Shown here: in pieces, positions 34,955 through 43,495 of the stretch
How the letters are laid out: each line of letters begins with the position of its first letter
Position numbering within the stretch: the first letter of the stretch is position 1
From: an uncultured Pelagibacteraceae bacterium
GTDB taxonomy: Bacteria > Pseudomonadota > Alphaproteobacteria > Pelagibacterales > Pelagibacteraceae
Direction of reading: 5' to 3'
Length of the DNA: 52,832 bases
Assembly: GCA_902589725.1 (NCBI GenBank)
Contig: CACITU010000009.1
Location: forward strand, 1-52,832
The notes under the pieces: generated by a model
Seen by the model: only the letters and a program-made list of their open reading frames with translations
The model's database searches: none
What the model was told of the DNA's origin: nothing
Translations under genes and position numbers: made by a program

Positions 34955-35947
34955 TTAAGCAGACTGCCCTACTCTAGTATCTACATTATTGTATTTAATT
35001 TTATCCATGATGTGATCAATTTTTTTCACATCAGCATCTCTCACACACATGTTTTCACTTAAATACCTTTTCCAATAACTTGCTCCCGTTTGACCGTGAA
35101 ACAAACCAAGAGTATGTCTCATGATTTGATTTAATCTTGTTCCTTTTTTTAATTCTTCTTTAACATAAGGAATAAGTTGTTCTATTACATCTTGTCTACT
35201 TGGTACATCATCATTATTGAATATTTCCCTTTCAATATCTGCAAGTAAATAAGGAGTATGATATGCAGCTCTCCCAATCATTACACCATCAGTTTTTTCT
35301 AGAAGAGGTTTAATTTCATCCACGGATGTTATTCCTCCGTTTATTATTATCTCTTCATTAGGAAAATCCTCTTTTAGTTTATATACATACTCGTATTTTA
35401 AAGGTGGAATGTTTAAATTTTGTTTAGGAGTAAATTTTCCTAACATTGCTTTTCTTGCATGAATAATGAACGTTTTAACTCCAGTTTCTTTTAAAGTAGA
35501 AATAAATCTATATAAATTTTCATAATCTTCCACATCATCGTAACCAATTCTTGTTTTTATAGTTACTGGTAGTTTTGTAACTGATTGCATTTTACTTAAA
35601 CAATCTGCTACTAAATTCGGCTCTTTCATTAAACATGCGCCAAATCTATTTTTTTCAACTTTTTTACTTGGACAACCTAGGTTTAGATTTATTTCATCAT
35701 AACCAAAATCTTCACCCACCTTAGTGGCTTCAGCTAAAAGTTTTGGAGAGGAGCCTCCTAATTGCAGTGCTACAGGTTTTTCATTTATACTAAATTCTAA
35801 TAACTTTTTTTTATCTCCTCTATTTATAGCTTCATCGACAATCATCTCGGTATAAAGAAGAGTATTTTTAGATATTAATCTAAGAAAAAATCTTTCATGA
35901 CGATCTGTACAATCCATCATAGGAGCAACTGATACTTTCCTATTCAT
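34955..35947 (-). CDS. dusA: tRNA-dihydrouridine synthase A
   Basis: A 330-residue flavoenzyme that reduces U20/U20a in tRNA. The start VSVAPMMDCTDRHERFFLRLIS is typical of DusA, the catalytic Cys lies in FGACLMKEP (about residue 105), and NLNLGCPSKKVEKNRFG and MIGRAAYHTPYLL are the FMN and phosphate motifs. It starts 22 bp downstream of rpoZ and leads into the TSUP permease. Confidence 0.93.
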   Translation of the reverse strand: MNRKVSVAPMMDCTDRHERFFLRLISKNTLLYTEMIVDEAINRGDKKKLLEFSINEKPVALQLGGSSPKLLAEATKVGEDFGYDEINLNLGCPSKKVEKNRFGACLMKEPNLVADCLSKMQSVTKLPVTIKTRIGYDDVEDYENLYRFISTLKETGVKTFIIHARKAMLGKFTPKQNLNIPPLKYEYVYKLKEDFPNEEIIINGGITSVDEIKPLLEKTDGVMIGRAAYHTPYLLADIEREIFNNDDVPSRQDVIEQLIPYVKEELKKGTRLNQIMRHTLGLFHGQTGASYWKRYLSENMCVRDADVKKIDHIMDKIKYNNVDTRVGQSA

Positions 35948-35969
35948 GGTATAACTTTATATTATTTTT

Positions 35970-36506
35970 TTATGAGTTTGAAGCTTCTGTGTCGTCTGAA
36001 CTTACGTCCACTTCTTGGTTTTCTGAATCTGATACTTCATCTAAAGAAACTTCCCCTTGCTCATTCATAGTTTCTTCACCTACTGAATTATCAATATCCG
36101 CTGTAGCTGTTTCAGATAGCTCGGCTAAATCTTCTTTTGTAACTTGAATTTTTTCTGGTGTTTTTCTTGCTCTTTTAGATGGCAAAATTGGGGTACCACT
36201 TTTTGAAATTTCACCTTTATATAAATTTTCAAAATCATCACCAATATCCTCATCATCTTCTGCAGTATCATCAACTTGTTCAACATGTTTTCTAAGTTTA
36301 TAAACAGCACTATCAGTAAGATCTGAAACTTTAATTTTTTCTTCAGCAATTTCTCTTAATGAAATGACAGTGTTTTTGTCGTTATCTCTATCAATTGTTG
36401 GTTCTATTCCTGCATTTAATTGAGTGGCTCTTTCTTTAGCAACTAGTACTAATTCATAAGGGCTTTCTACTTTATCGATACAATCTTCTACGGTTACTCT
36501 TGCCAT
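35970..36506 (-). CDS. rpoZ: RNA polymerase omega subunit with long acidic tail
   Basis: The first 65 residues (MARVTVEDCIDKVESPYELVLVAKERA, then IDRDNDKNTVISLREIAEEKI) are standard omega, which helps assemble beta-prime and in many bacteria helps bind ppGpp. The protein is 178 residues, roughly twice E. coli omega. Residues about 80-178 form a low-complexity Asp/Glu/Ser tail broken by a basic patch (PSKRARKTPEK). Such a tail is probably disordered; its role is unknown. rpoZ sits before dusA, with no spoT or gmk next to it. Confidence 0.9.
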   Translation of the reverse strand: MARVTVEDCIDKVESPYELVLVAKERATQLNAGIEPTIDRDNDKNTVISLREIAEEKIKVSDLTDSAVYKLRKHVEQVDDTAEDDEDIGDDFENLYKGEISKSGTPILPSKRARKTPEKIQVTKEDLAELSETATADIDNSVGEETMNEQGEVSLDEVSDSENQEVDVSSDDTEASNS

Positions 36507-36549
36507 GCGGAGTATCTACACAGTGAGTCTTTAAAAATCAAGGGGTATT

Positions 36550-37755
36550 TTATAAATATTGGGGTTTTAGCTTACTTTTTACTAAATAAAGAAGAATAAT
36601 TGAACCAAAGATATAAGTTCCTGAAACGACGGCTATCTGTTCAATTGAAAAGCCAATATCAATCAGAAAGCCAAATAGTGCCGTACCAAATGCTGTTGAA
36701 AATACCATCAATGCAGTTGTTAAGGCTTTTATGGACCCAATATATTTAACACCATAAATCTCAGCCCAGGTTGAAGAACCAAGCACATTTGCCAAACCAT
36801 TAGTCACTCCAACTAAACCAAAAAATACAAAAGAAGACATAGGTGCATCAAAATAGAATAGAACTATAGTTCCAAAAAGAAGTGGGATATTCATATAGAT
36901 TAATAATTTTCTACTTGAAAATTTATCAATTAAAAATCCTGATATGAAAAGCGTGATTACAGATAAAATGGAGTAAGCCATAAATGATTGTGCAATCACA
37001 TAAGGTCCCCACTCTTTAGATGTAGATATAAAAGACTGATAAACAAAAGATCCTGTTGCAATCCATGGCATTGCTAACATCGTCATACAAATGATATAAA
37101 ATCTATAATCTTTTAAAACTTCTATTCTTTTCCATTGTTTAATTTCTTTATTATTATATTCAATTTTAGATTCTTCTCTTGTATCAAGCTTAACGTCTTT
37201 AACTAAAAGAAAAGTTGCAACAGGCAAAACAAGTATAACTAAAATAGATATTGAGACCCAAATATCTCTCCATTCTATAAAAGTTAATAAAAAAACAATT
37301 AAAACTGGCATTAAAAATTCAGCCAAAGACAATCCTAACCAACCAGTGCTTAAAGCTCTTCCTCTATTTTTTTCGAAAAAACGAGATATAGTCGTTGTAG
37401 CAGTATGACTTGATAATCCTTGTCCAGCCAAACGCATCAAAAAAATTGCTACAAATAAAAAAATAACCGATGAAATTTTTGAAAATATAAAGCAAGAAGC
37501 AGATAGAAAAATTATTACATAAGATGCAAACTTTAATATATTTACATCATCAATTTTTTTTCCAATCCAAACTAAAATAATACTGCTCAATAAAGTTGCT
37601 GATGCATAAATTGAGCCAAATTGTCCATGTGTAATAGATAAGGCGTCTCTAATACTAGAATTAAAAAGGCCAAGAAAAAAACTCTGTCCAAAACTTGAAA
37701 AAAATGTAAAAATAAATCCAAATACGATTACTTTAAAACTTAAACTTTTAAACAT
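36550..37755 (-). CDS. Major facilitator superfamily transporter
   Basis: A 401-residue inner-membrane protein with about 12 hydrophobic segments in two halves joined by a charged loop near residues 185-210 (KDVKLDTREESKIEYNNKEIKQ). The first half has the MFS-like GQFGSIYASATLLSSIILVWIGKKIDD stretch. It resembles oxalate/formate-antiporter-like or monocarboxylate MFS proteins in general plan, but the substrate cannot be told. It is divergent from the hydroxyacid dehydrogenase gene with 11 bp between starts, so the two may be co-regulated. Confidence 0.8.
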   Translation of the reverse strand: MFKSLSFKVIVFGFIFTFFSSFGQSFFLGLFNSSIRDALSITHGQFGSIYASATLLSSIILVWIGKKIDDVNILKFASYVIIFLSASCFIFSKISSVIFLFVAIFLMRLAGQGLSSHTATTTISRFFEKNRGRALSTGWLGLSLAEFLMPVLIVFLLTFIEWRDIWVSISILVILVLPVATFLLVKDVKLDTREESKIEYNNKEIKQWKRIEVLKDYRFYIICMTMLAMPWIATGSFVYQSFISTSKEWGPYVIAQSFMAYSILSVITLFISGFLIDKFSSRKLLIYMNIPLLFGTIVLFYFDAPMSSFVFFGLVGVTNGLANVLGSSTWAEIYGVKYIGSIKALTTALMVFSTAFGTALFGFLIDIGFSIEQIAVVSGTYIFGSIILLYLVKSKLKPQYL

Positions 37756-37766
37756 AGAAAAAAATT

Positions 37767-38642
37767 ATGACTTGTAATGTTGCTTTCATAGGTCTTGGGG
37801 TTATGGGCTACCCAATGGCTGGATATATATCAAAAGCCGGACATAATGTAACTGTTTTTAATAGAACTAAATCTAAAGCTGAAAAATGGATTGGAGAATA
37901 TAAAGGTAAAATGGCAAATACACCTGCAGAGGCTGCAGATGGTGCTGATTTCATTTTTACATGCGTTGGTAATGACGATGATTTAAGAGAAGTTGCAACC
38001 GGGGAAAATGGATTATTTAACACAGCTAAAGCCGGTTCAATTTTTATTGATAACTCAACTGTATCTGCAGAAGTATCTAGAGAATTAAATAAAAAAGCAA
38101 ATGATAAAGGGTTTAGTTTCTTAGATGCTCCAATTTCTGGAGGACAAGCTGGAGCTGAGGGCGGAATACTAACAGTAATGGTTGGTGGCGATGAAGAAGT
38201 GTTTAAAAAAGCTGAACCTGTAATTGATTGTTACAGTAAAAAAGTAAAATTAATTGGTCCTTGTGGAAGTGGCCAGTTAACAAAAATGATGAACCAAATT
38301 TGTATTGCTGGAACAGTCCAGGGTTTATCTGAAGCAATCAATTTTGGAATTAATGCAGGTTTAGATATGGATAAAGTTATGGAAACTATATCTAAAGGTG
38401 CAGCACAATCTTGGCAAATGGAAAATAGATACCGAACTATGACAGATGATAAGTTTGATTATGGTTTTGCTATCGATTGGATGAGAAAAGATCTTAAAAT
38501 TGCAATTGAAGAAGCAAAAAAAAATGGCTCGCCTGTTCCTATAACAGAAATTATTGATGGTTATTATGCTGAGGTTCAAGAGATGGGTGGAAATCGTTGG
38601 GATAGCTCAGGTTTGATTGCTCGATTAAAAAAGAAAAAATAA
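37767..38642 (+). CDS. Beta-hydroxyacid dehydrogenase (GarR/MmsB-like)
   Basis: A 291-residue NAD(P)-dependent enzyme. The Rossmann loop GLGVMGYPMAGYISKAGH is at the start. The substrate motif FLDAPISGGQAGAEGGILTVMVGG is about 121-144, and the catalytic Lys is in GSGQLTKMMNQ (about 173). Family members act on tartronate semialdehyde (GarR/GlxR), 3-hydroxyisobutyrate (MmsB) or succinic semialdehyde. No pathway partner lies beside it apart from the divergent MFS carrier, so the substrate is open. It is followed after 5 bp by an FMN-binding protein. Confidence 0.85.
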   Translation: MTCNVAFIGLGVMGYPMAGYISKAGHNVTVFNRTKSKAEKWIGEYKGKMANTPAEAADGADFIFTCVGNDDDLREVATGENGLFNTAKAGSIFIDNSTVSAEVSRELNKKANDKGFSFLDAPISGGQAGAEGGILTVMVGGDEEVFKKAEPVIDCYSKKVKLIGPCGSGQLTKMMNQICIAGTVQGLSEAINFGINAGLDMDKVMETISKGAAQSWQMENRYRTMTDDKFDYGFAIDWMRKDLKIAIEEAKKNGSPVPITEIIDGYYAEVQEMGGNRWDSSGLIARLKKKK

Positions 38643-38647
38643 TATTT

Positions 38648-39253
38648 GTGACGGATACAGTTCCTTATTACGAGGACTTTGCAGAGATCAAAAAGAAAAT
38701 TTGGTCAATGCTAGACAATGCTGTGAAAGACAGAAGTTCTCCTTTTCGAATACCAGTATTTATTTGTGGAGATCAATCTGATCTAGATGGAAGAATTGTT
38801 GTTCTACGAAAATCTGATCAATCAAATAATCTAGTGCAATATCATAGTGATATCAGATCAGATAAAATTGAAAAATTGAGAGCAAATAAAAATGCTGCAA
38901 TGTTGTTTTATGATAAAGATGAAAAAATACAGGTTAGATTAAAAGTAGAATGCATAATTAATCATAATAATGAAGTAACAAAAGATTCTTGGTCTAGAAC
39001 CCAACATATTAGTAGAAAATGTTATTTGGTTGATAATGGTCCAGGAACTGAGTCAGATGTACCAACCTCTGGCCTAAAACCAGAATTAGATAATTTTGAT
39101 TACACCAAAGAACAAAGTGAAGAGGGTTATAAAAACTTCACTGTTATTCAATGTAAAATCAAATCCATAGAATGGCTTTATTTAGCAGCTAAAGGCCACC
39201 GAAGAGCAAAATTTAATTTAGAAAATAATAAAGATACTTGGTTGGTTCCATAG
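38648..39253 (+). CDS. Pyridoxamine 5'-phosphate oxidase-like FMN-binding protein
   Basis: A 201-residue split-barrel protein starting from GTG. VLRKSDQSNNLVQYHSDIRSDKIEKLRANKNAAMLFYD is the FMN-binding barrel part seen in PNPOx-like proteins of the Alr4036 type. The C-terminal dimer segment IKSIEWLYLAAKGHRRAKFNLE resembles the PNPOx end (EWL.L...HRR..F). True PdxH is larger at the N-terminus and has other substrate residues, so vitamin B6 oxidation is possible but unproven. It is 5 bp from the dehydrogenase upstream and directly abuts the small membrane gene downstream. Confidence 0.75.
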   Translation: MTDTVPYYEDFAEIKKKIWSMLDNAVKDRSSPFRIPVFICGDQSDLDGRIVVLRKSDQSNNLVQYHSDIRSDKIEKLRANKNAAMLFYDKDEKIQVRLKVECIINHNNEVTKDSWSRTQHISRKCYLVDNGPGTESDVPTSGLKPELDNFDYTKEQSEEGYKNFTVIQCKIKSIEWLYLAAKGHRRAKFNLENNKDTWLVP

Positions 39254-39457
39254 ATGGTTACTGGATATATATTTACAGCATTTCTTATTATTTTAGGATT
39301 AGCTGTAATGAGATTTGGGAGCATTCACTTTAAAAAATTTAAAGAAGGAAAAACAAGAATAAAAGCTCAATTAAGTGGAACAATTTCTTTTTTAATTCTA
39401 TTAATTATTATTATAGGGTTGATAGTTTATTCGATTAACGATCTATTATTTAATTAA
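39254..39457 (+). CDS. Small two-helix membrane protein
   Basis: A 67-residue protein whose ATG directly follows the stop of the upstream gene. Two hydrophobic segments (about 5-22 and 43-62, the latter SFLILLIIIIGLIVY) are joined by a basic loop (HFKKFKEGKTRIK), so both ends would lie on the outer face with the loop inside. I recognise no family. Size and context give no function; tight spacing supports it being expressed. Confidence 0.6.
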   Translation: MVTGYIFTAFLIILGLAVMRFGSIHFKKFKEGKTRIKAQLSGTISFLILLIIIIGLIVYSINDLLFN

Positions 39458-39474
39458 ATAACTGACTATTTTTT

Positions 39475-40059
39475 TCATTTTGATATTTTTTTATCATTAA
39501 GCTTTGTCATTGCTCTCCCAGTAGAAAATGTATAATCATTGTCATCCATTAATTTTCCAGCTCCATCGTAAAGTTTCCAATTAAATTTTATTTTATCTTT
39601 TTGTTTTTTTCCTAGTTTTAAAATAGTTAATTCAATTTTTCTTGTCTTTCCTCCAGAGGATCCGTTAAATGTTCTTTTTTCACCTTCTTTCCAAACACCT
39701 AAAGGAAATTTACATCCATTTACAATTATTCTTCCACCACGCCTACTATCCCAAACTCTTCCAATACATTGTCCATCATTAGTAACAGTAAAAAGTTGGG
39801 TTTTTACTCCACTTTGACCTTTTCTTGTTCTTTTATAAACTTTAATTATCTCACCTGTATTTGGATTTTTCCAATCTTCAGGTCCTACTATTTGTTTTCT
39901 TTTCTTTTCTCCAAAGACCAAATTAGCTTTTGTAAATTTAATTTCTGTATCATCACGAATTTCACCACCAGTGAATAATTCAAGTGGTATAAATCTTTCG
40001 TTTGCTTGAGATAATTGAGAAATTAAAGAAATTATCAAAATTACTAAAAGTTTTTTCAT
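39475..40059 (-). CDS. Secreted protein of unknown function
   Basis: A 194-residue protein with a clear Sec signal (MKKLLVILIISLISQLSQA, cleavage after QANE or QA). The mature part is basic and beta-like, with repeated Gly-rich turns (TRKGQSGVKTQ, SSGGKTRKIELTI) and two Cys (QCIGR, GCKFP) that could pair. It is the second gene of a two-gene unit with the HEIHH protein upstream (7-bp gap), so the two are likely to work together outside the cytosol. No family is recognised. Confidence 0.6.
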   Translation of the reverse strand: MKKLLVILIISLISQLSQANERFIPLELFTGGEIRDDTEIKFTKANLVFGEKKRKQIVGPEDWKNPNTGEIIKVYKRTRKGQSGVKTQLFTVTNDGQCIGRVWDSRRGGRIIVNGCKFPLGVWKEGEKRTFNGSSGGKTRKIELTILKLGKKQKDKIKFNWKLYDGAGKLMDDNDYTFSTGRAMTKLNDKKISK

Positions 40060-40066
40060 TAAATAT

Positions 40067-41014
40067 TTAATGATCTTTTGGATTTCTATTATACTCTCTA
40101 GAAGCTTGTTCGTTATTAAATAATTTCATAACCCCGGTACCATTTCTGTCCCAATAAGTAAACTTGCACCCAGATCCTCCGCTTCTATAATTCCACTTAC
40201 CTTTTTTAAGATCACTTGCCTGTTTATCTCTAAGTTTAACAAGTTTTTTGTGGTTATATTTTCCCCACTCGTTTAGACAAATAAGTTTGAATGGATCATA
40301 TGGGTCATTTGACGTAGGAGTTAAATAAACTGAGTCTTCTCCTTTTGGACAACCTTCGACATTATGGACATAAGCTTTTCCAAAAAACATATGTTTTGCA
40401 TCAGTATCTTGACCGCTTGAAAAATGAGCTTTTTTATTCATTCCTGGGACACAGGCAAAACCTCCTCCCATTGCATGGTGTATTTCGTGAACTGCTGTCT
40501 TAACCATATTATTTTTATTTCTATTATGTTTATTTTTAAGAAACATTGACGCCATTCCTACTCCACCTTCTCCTCCATCAACGCTAGTTACATCAGCAAA
40601 GGTAAAATAAACTTTTTTAGGATTATTAAATCCATTTAACCAAAGGTAGCCTCGATAATTGTTATTTATATGTTTGTGAAGTTCTTTTCTTTTTTTATCT
40701 AATCTTATGAAAGTAACATCTAATTTTCCATCTTTTCGATAATCATACTTATACTTTTTTGCACCAGAAGATCCTTTTGTTTTTTTACTAAACTTTTCAA
40801 CGAGAGCATTAATTTTGTCAGCATACTCCTCTATCTCACCATTAATATCTAACTCGTTATCTTTATCACTAGCTGTAAGCATGTAAATGAAATGAATTTG
40901 ATAATCATCACTTACATCGGGCTGATCTTCAAAAAATCTTCCTGGTTTTTCATCAGATGCAAATGTTGGTAAGCTAAATAAAAATAGTATTAAAATTAAA
41001 AATAGTTTTCTCAT
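40067..41014 (-). CDS. Secreted zincin-like metalloprotease candidate
   Basis: A 315-residue protein with a signal peptide (residues 1-19, ending PTFAS). The motif HEIHH at 176-180, inside KTAVHEIHHAMGGG, fits the HExxH zinc site with catalytic Glu177. The following Gly matches HExxHxxG, but the third metzincin ligand position is Phe186, so the third ligand must be elsewhere (several His/Asp/Glu follow, such as HNVEG). Four Cys in the C-terminal half (ACVP, EGCP, LICL, SGCKF) suggest disulfides. It starts 9 bp after the DUF1330 gene and leads into another secreted protein. It may process or degrade a periplasmic or outer protein. Confidence 0.55.
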   Translation of the reverse strand: MRKLFLILILFLFSLPTFASDEKPGRFFEDQPDVSDDYQIHFIYMLTASDKDNELDINGEIEEYADKINALVEKFSKKTKGSSGAKKYKYDYRKDGKLDVTFIRLDKKRKELHKHINNNYRGYLWLNGFNNPKKVYFTFADVTSVDGGEGGVGMASMFLKNKHNRNKNNMVKTAVHEIHHAMGGGFACVPGMNKKAHFSSGQDTDAKHMFFGKAYVHNVEGCPKGEDSVYLTPTSNDPYDPFKLICLNEWGKYNHKKLVKLRDKQASDLKKGKWNYRSGGSGCKFTYWDRNGTGVMKLFNNEQASREYNRNPKDH

Positions 41015-41023
41015 TGTAAGAAT

Positions 41024-41317
41024 TTATTGAATACCTTTTATTATTATATTTGTTCCTTCTGAATTATCCAATCTAATTTGTTTTATTGGCTTATACTCCT
41101 CAGAATTATACCACTCCAAAGCCTTCTCATAACTTGGAAATTTCAAAATGATTATTCTTGGAAAATTTGTCTCACCATCAAATATTTGAAATTCACCAGC
41201 TCTTACCAAAAATTCTCCACCAAATTTTTTAACAATTGGATTAACTTTTTCAACATACTCTTTATAATTTTTAGGATTAGTTATTTTCAATTGTGCTATG
41301 ACATATCCTGCTGGCAT
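41024..41317 (-). CDS. DUF1330 family protein
   Basis: A 97-residue dimeric alpha/beta barrel-type protein. The pattern GYVIAQLKITNPKNYKEYVEKVNPIVKKFGGEFLVRAG and then FPSYEKALEWYNSEEYKPIKQIR is typical of DUF1330. The biochemical role of the family is unknown. It lies between the gamma-carbonic anhydrase-like gene (9 bp) and the secreted pair (9 bp), all on the minus strand. Confidence 0.85.
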   Translation of the reverse strand: MPAGYVIAQLKITNPKNYKEYVEKVNPIVKKFGGEFLVRAGEFQIFDGETNFPRIIILKFPSYEKALEWYNSEEYKPIKQIRLDNSEGTNIIIKGIQ

Positions 41318-41326
41318 TTATCTACT

Positions 41327-41839
41327 TTAAAAAATTGATTTTGAATATTTTTTCCAATTATCTTGATAATGTTTTGTGTTTTCAAATACTGCTTTTTTTT
41401 CTTCCTCTGTAACTTCTCTGATAACTTTGCCTGGAGATCCTACAACTAACGAGTTATCAGGTATGACTTTATTTTCTGTAATTAAAGCTTTTGCACCAAC
41501 GATACAATTTTTACCAATGTTAGCTTTATTTAAAATGACAGCTCCAATTCCAATTAAAGTGTTCTCTCCAATAGTACATCCATGGAGCATAACTAAATGG
41601 CCAACAGTAACATTTTTTCCTACCTTTAAGGGACATCCAGGATCTGTATGTAATACGCTTCCATCTTGCACATTGGATCCTTCGCCAATATGAATATTTT
41701 CTATATCTCCTCGAAGAACTGCATTAAACCAAATACTTGTATTTTTTTCTAAAGTAACATCACCAATTACTGTTGCATTAGGAGCTACCCAATTTTCGCC
41801 AGAGTTTTTTGGTTTTTTATCTTTTAAATCATAAAACAT
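41327..41839 (-). CDS. Gamma-carbonic anhydrase-like hexapeptide protein
   Basis: A 170-residue left-handed beta-helix protein. The three zinc-ligand His are in VLHTDPG and GHLVMLHGC, at the spacing of gamma-class anhydrases (Cam, CaiE, YrdA/PaaY). The repeats TIGENTLIGIGAVILNKANIGKNCIVGAKALIT form the helix turns, and the C-terminal helix is present. Some family members hydrate CO2; others are thioesterases. It is divergent from the thioredoxin-like gene with 19 bp between starts. Confidence 0.88.
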   Translation of the reverse strand: MFYDLKDKKPKNSGENWVAPNATVIGDVTLEKNTSIWFNAVLRGDIENIHIGEGSNVQDGSVLHTDPGCPLKVGKNVTVGHLVMLHGCTIGENTLIGIGAVILNKANIGKNCIVGAKALITENKVIPDNSLVVGSPGKVIREVTEEEKKAVFENTKHYQDNWKKYSKSIF

Positions 41840-41858
41840 AATCTATATATTTTACATT

Positions 41859-42413
41859 ATGCCTATACAAACTCCAATATGTGATTTTGGTCAAAAAGCC
41901 ATTCCATTTGAATTAAAATCTACTGAAAATAAAATTCTGTCCTTAAATGATGTCAAAGGTGAAAATGGAACTTTGATAATGTTTATTTGTAATCATTGTC
42001 CATATGTAAAAGCTATTACAAAAGAATTAGTTGAGGATTGTAGTGAAATGAAAAAAATTGGTATCAACACTGTTGCTATATGCTCAAACGATTTTGTGAA
42101 TTATCCAGAAGACTCATTTGAAAACATGATAAAATTTTCAAATAAAAATAATTTTAATTTTCCTTATCTGCATGATGAAACTCAAGAAATTGCAAAAGCA
42201 TATGATGCTGTATGCACTCCAGATTTCTTTGGGTACAATAAAAATTTAGAACTTCAGTATAGAGGAAGATTGAGAGAACTAAAAAAATTCATTCCAGTTA
42301 AAGATGGAGAAAGTGATCTACTAACAGCTATGAAACAAATAGCTAAAACTGGAAAAGGCCCTGAGGATCAAATACCAAGTGCAGGATGTGGTATTAAATG
42401 GAAGTATGATTGA
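41859..42413 (+). CDS. Thioredoxin-like/redoxin family protein
   Basis: A 184-residue protein of the AhpC-TSA/redoxin type, with MFICNHCPYVKAI, where CNHC takes the place of the CxxC site (about residues 46-49), and ICSNDFVNYPEDSFE, PYLHDETQEIAKAYDAVCTPDFFGY as the other core strands (cis-Pro in TPDFFGY). There is no signal peptide, so it is cytosolic. The likely role is thiol-disulfide exchange or peroxide reduction. It overlaps the glycosyltransferase gene by 4 bp. Confidence 0.85.
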   Translation: MPIQTPICDFGQKAIPFELKSTENKILSLNDVKGENGTLIMFICNHCPYVKAITKELVEDCSEMKKIGINTVAICSNDFVNYPEDSFENMIKFSNKNNFNFPYLHDETQEIAKAYDAVCTPDFFGYNKNLELQYRGRLRELKKFIPVKDGESDLLTAMKQIAKTGKGPEDQIPSAGCGIKWKYD

Positions 42414-43495
42414 TGTATCTAATTGTAACTAGATCATTTCCACCAGAGTTGGGTGGAATGCAAAGTCTTATGTGGGGTTTATCAAGAGAGTTATCAAAAA
42501 ACTTTATGATAAAAGTTTTTGCAGATAATTCTGAAGGCCACAAAGATTTTGATGAACAGACCTCTTTTTCTATCGAGAGAGTTGGTGGAATTAAATTACT
42601 TAGAAAATATAGAAAGGCACAATTAATCAATGAATATATTAATGAAAACAAAATAGATGGCATTATTGCGGATCATTGGAAAAGTTTAGAGCTTATTAAA
42701 ACTTCTAAGAAAAAATACTGTTTAATTCATAGTAAAGAAATAAATCATCCTAAAGGTTCTAGTCAAAATAAAAGAGTGATTAGTGTTTTAAATAATGTTG
42801 AAAAAGTTATAGCAAATTCTCAGTTTACCAAAAATCTAGCTATAGAACTTGGAGTTAATGCAAATAAAGTAATCGTAATAAATCCAGGTGTATATCCTGC
42901 CGAAGAATTAAACAAAAAAACTTTAGATAAAGTTGAAAGCATTCTTAAAATCAAGACTCCAAGACTAATTACAGTATCAAGATTTGATAAACGTAAAAAC
43001 CATGAAAAAATAATAATGGCTTTGAGAAATTTAAAACAAATTTATCCTGATATTGTATATATTTGTGTTGGATACGGAGAGGAAGAAGAGAATATCAAAA
43101 AACTTGTAAAAGAGCTAAATCTTGAAGCACAAGTTATGTTTTTTAAGGACATAAGTAATGATCTAAAAAATGCTTTAGTTGCAAAATCTAATATTTTTGT
43201 AATGCCATCCATAATTCATAAAAAATCAGTTGAGGGCTTTGGTATAGCTTACGTTGAAGCTGCACAATACGGTATACCATCCATTGGTGGTAAAGATGGT
43301 GGTGCCGCAGATGCAATTGATCATGAAAAAACTGGTTTAATATGCGATGGAAATAATCTTGATGACATTTATTCTTCAATTAACTTAATGTTGGAAAATA
43401 AAAAATATTTAAACCTTGGAAAAAATGCAAAAGAATTCGTGAATAAATTTCAATGGTCAAAAATAATTGAAGAATACAAAAAGATATTAAATTGA
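42410..43495 (+). CDS. Glycosyltransferase family 4 (GT-B)
   Basis: A 361-residue retaining GT-B enzyme. The N-terminal Gly-rich loop PPELGGMQSLMWGLSREL binds the acceptor. The C-terminal domain has ITVSRFDKRKNHEKIIMALR, YICVGYGEEEENI and the EGFGIAYVEAAQYGIPSIGGKDGG block with the conserved EX7E. It transfers a sugar from an NDP-sugar to a cell-surface glycan or lipid; the exact donor is unknown. With the GT9 and EamA genes it points to an envelope polysaccharide cluster. It overlaps the EamA gene by 4 bp (TTGA). Confidence 0.9.
   Translation: MMYLIVTRSFPPELGGMQSLMWGLSRELSKNFMIKVFADNSEGHKDFDEQTSFSIERVGGIKLLRKYRKAQLINEYINENKIDGIIADHWKSLELIKTSKKKYCLIHSKEINHPKGSSQNKRVISVLNNVEKVIANSQFTKNLAIELGVNANKVIVINPGVYPAEELNKKTLDKVESILKIKTPRLITVSRFDKRKNHEKIIMALRNLKQIYPDIVYICVGYGEEEENIKKLVKELNLEAQVMFFKDISNDLKNALVAKSNIFVMPSIIHKKSVEGFGIAYVEAAQYGIPSIGGKDGGAADAIDHEKTGLICDGNNLDDIYSSINLMLENKKYLNLGKNAKEFVNKFQWSKIIEEYKKILN

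Noticed and set aside
42394..42663. Minus-strand frame of 89 codons over the start of the GT4 gene
   Set aside because: It is a shadow of a well-supported glycosyltransferase with conserved motifs on the plus strand.
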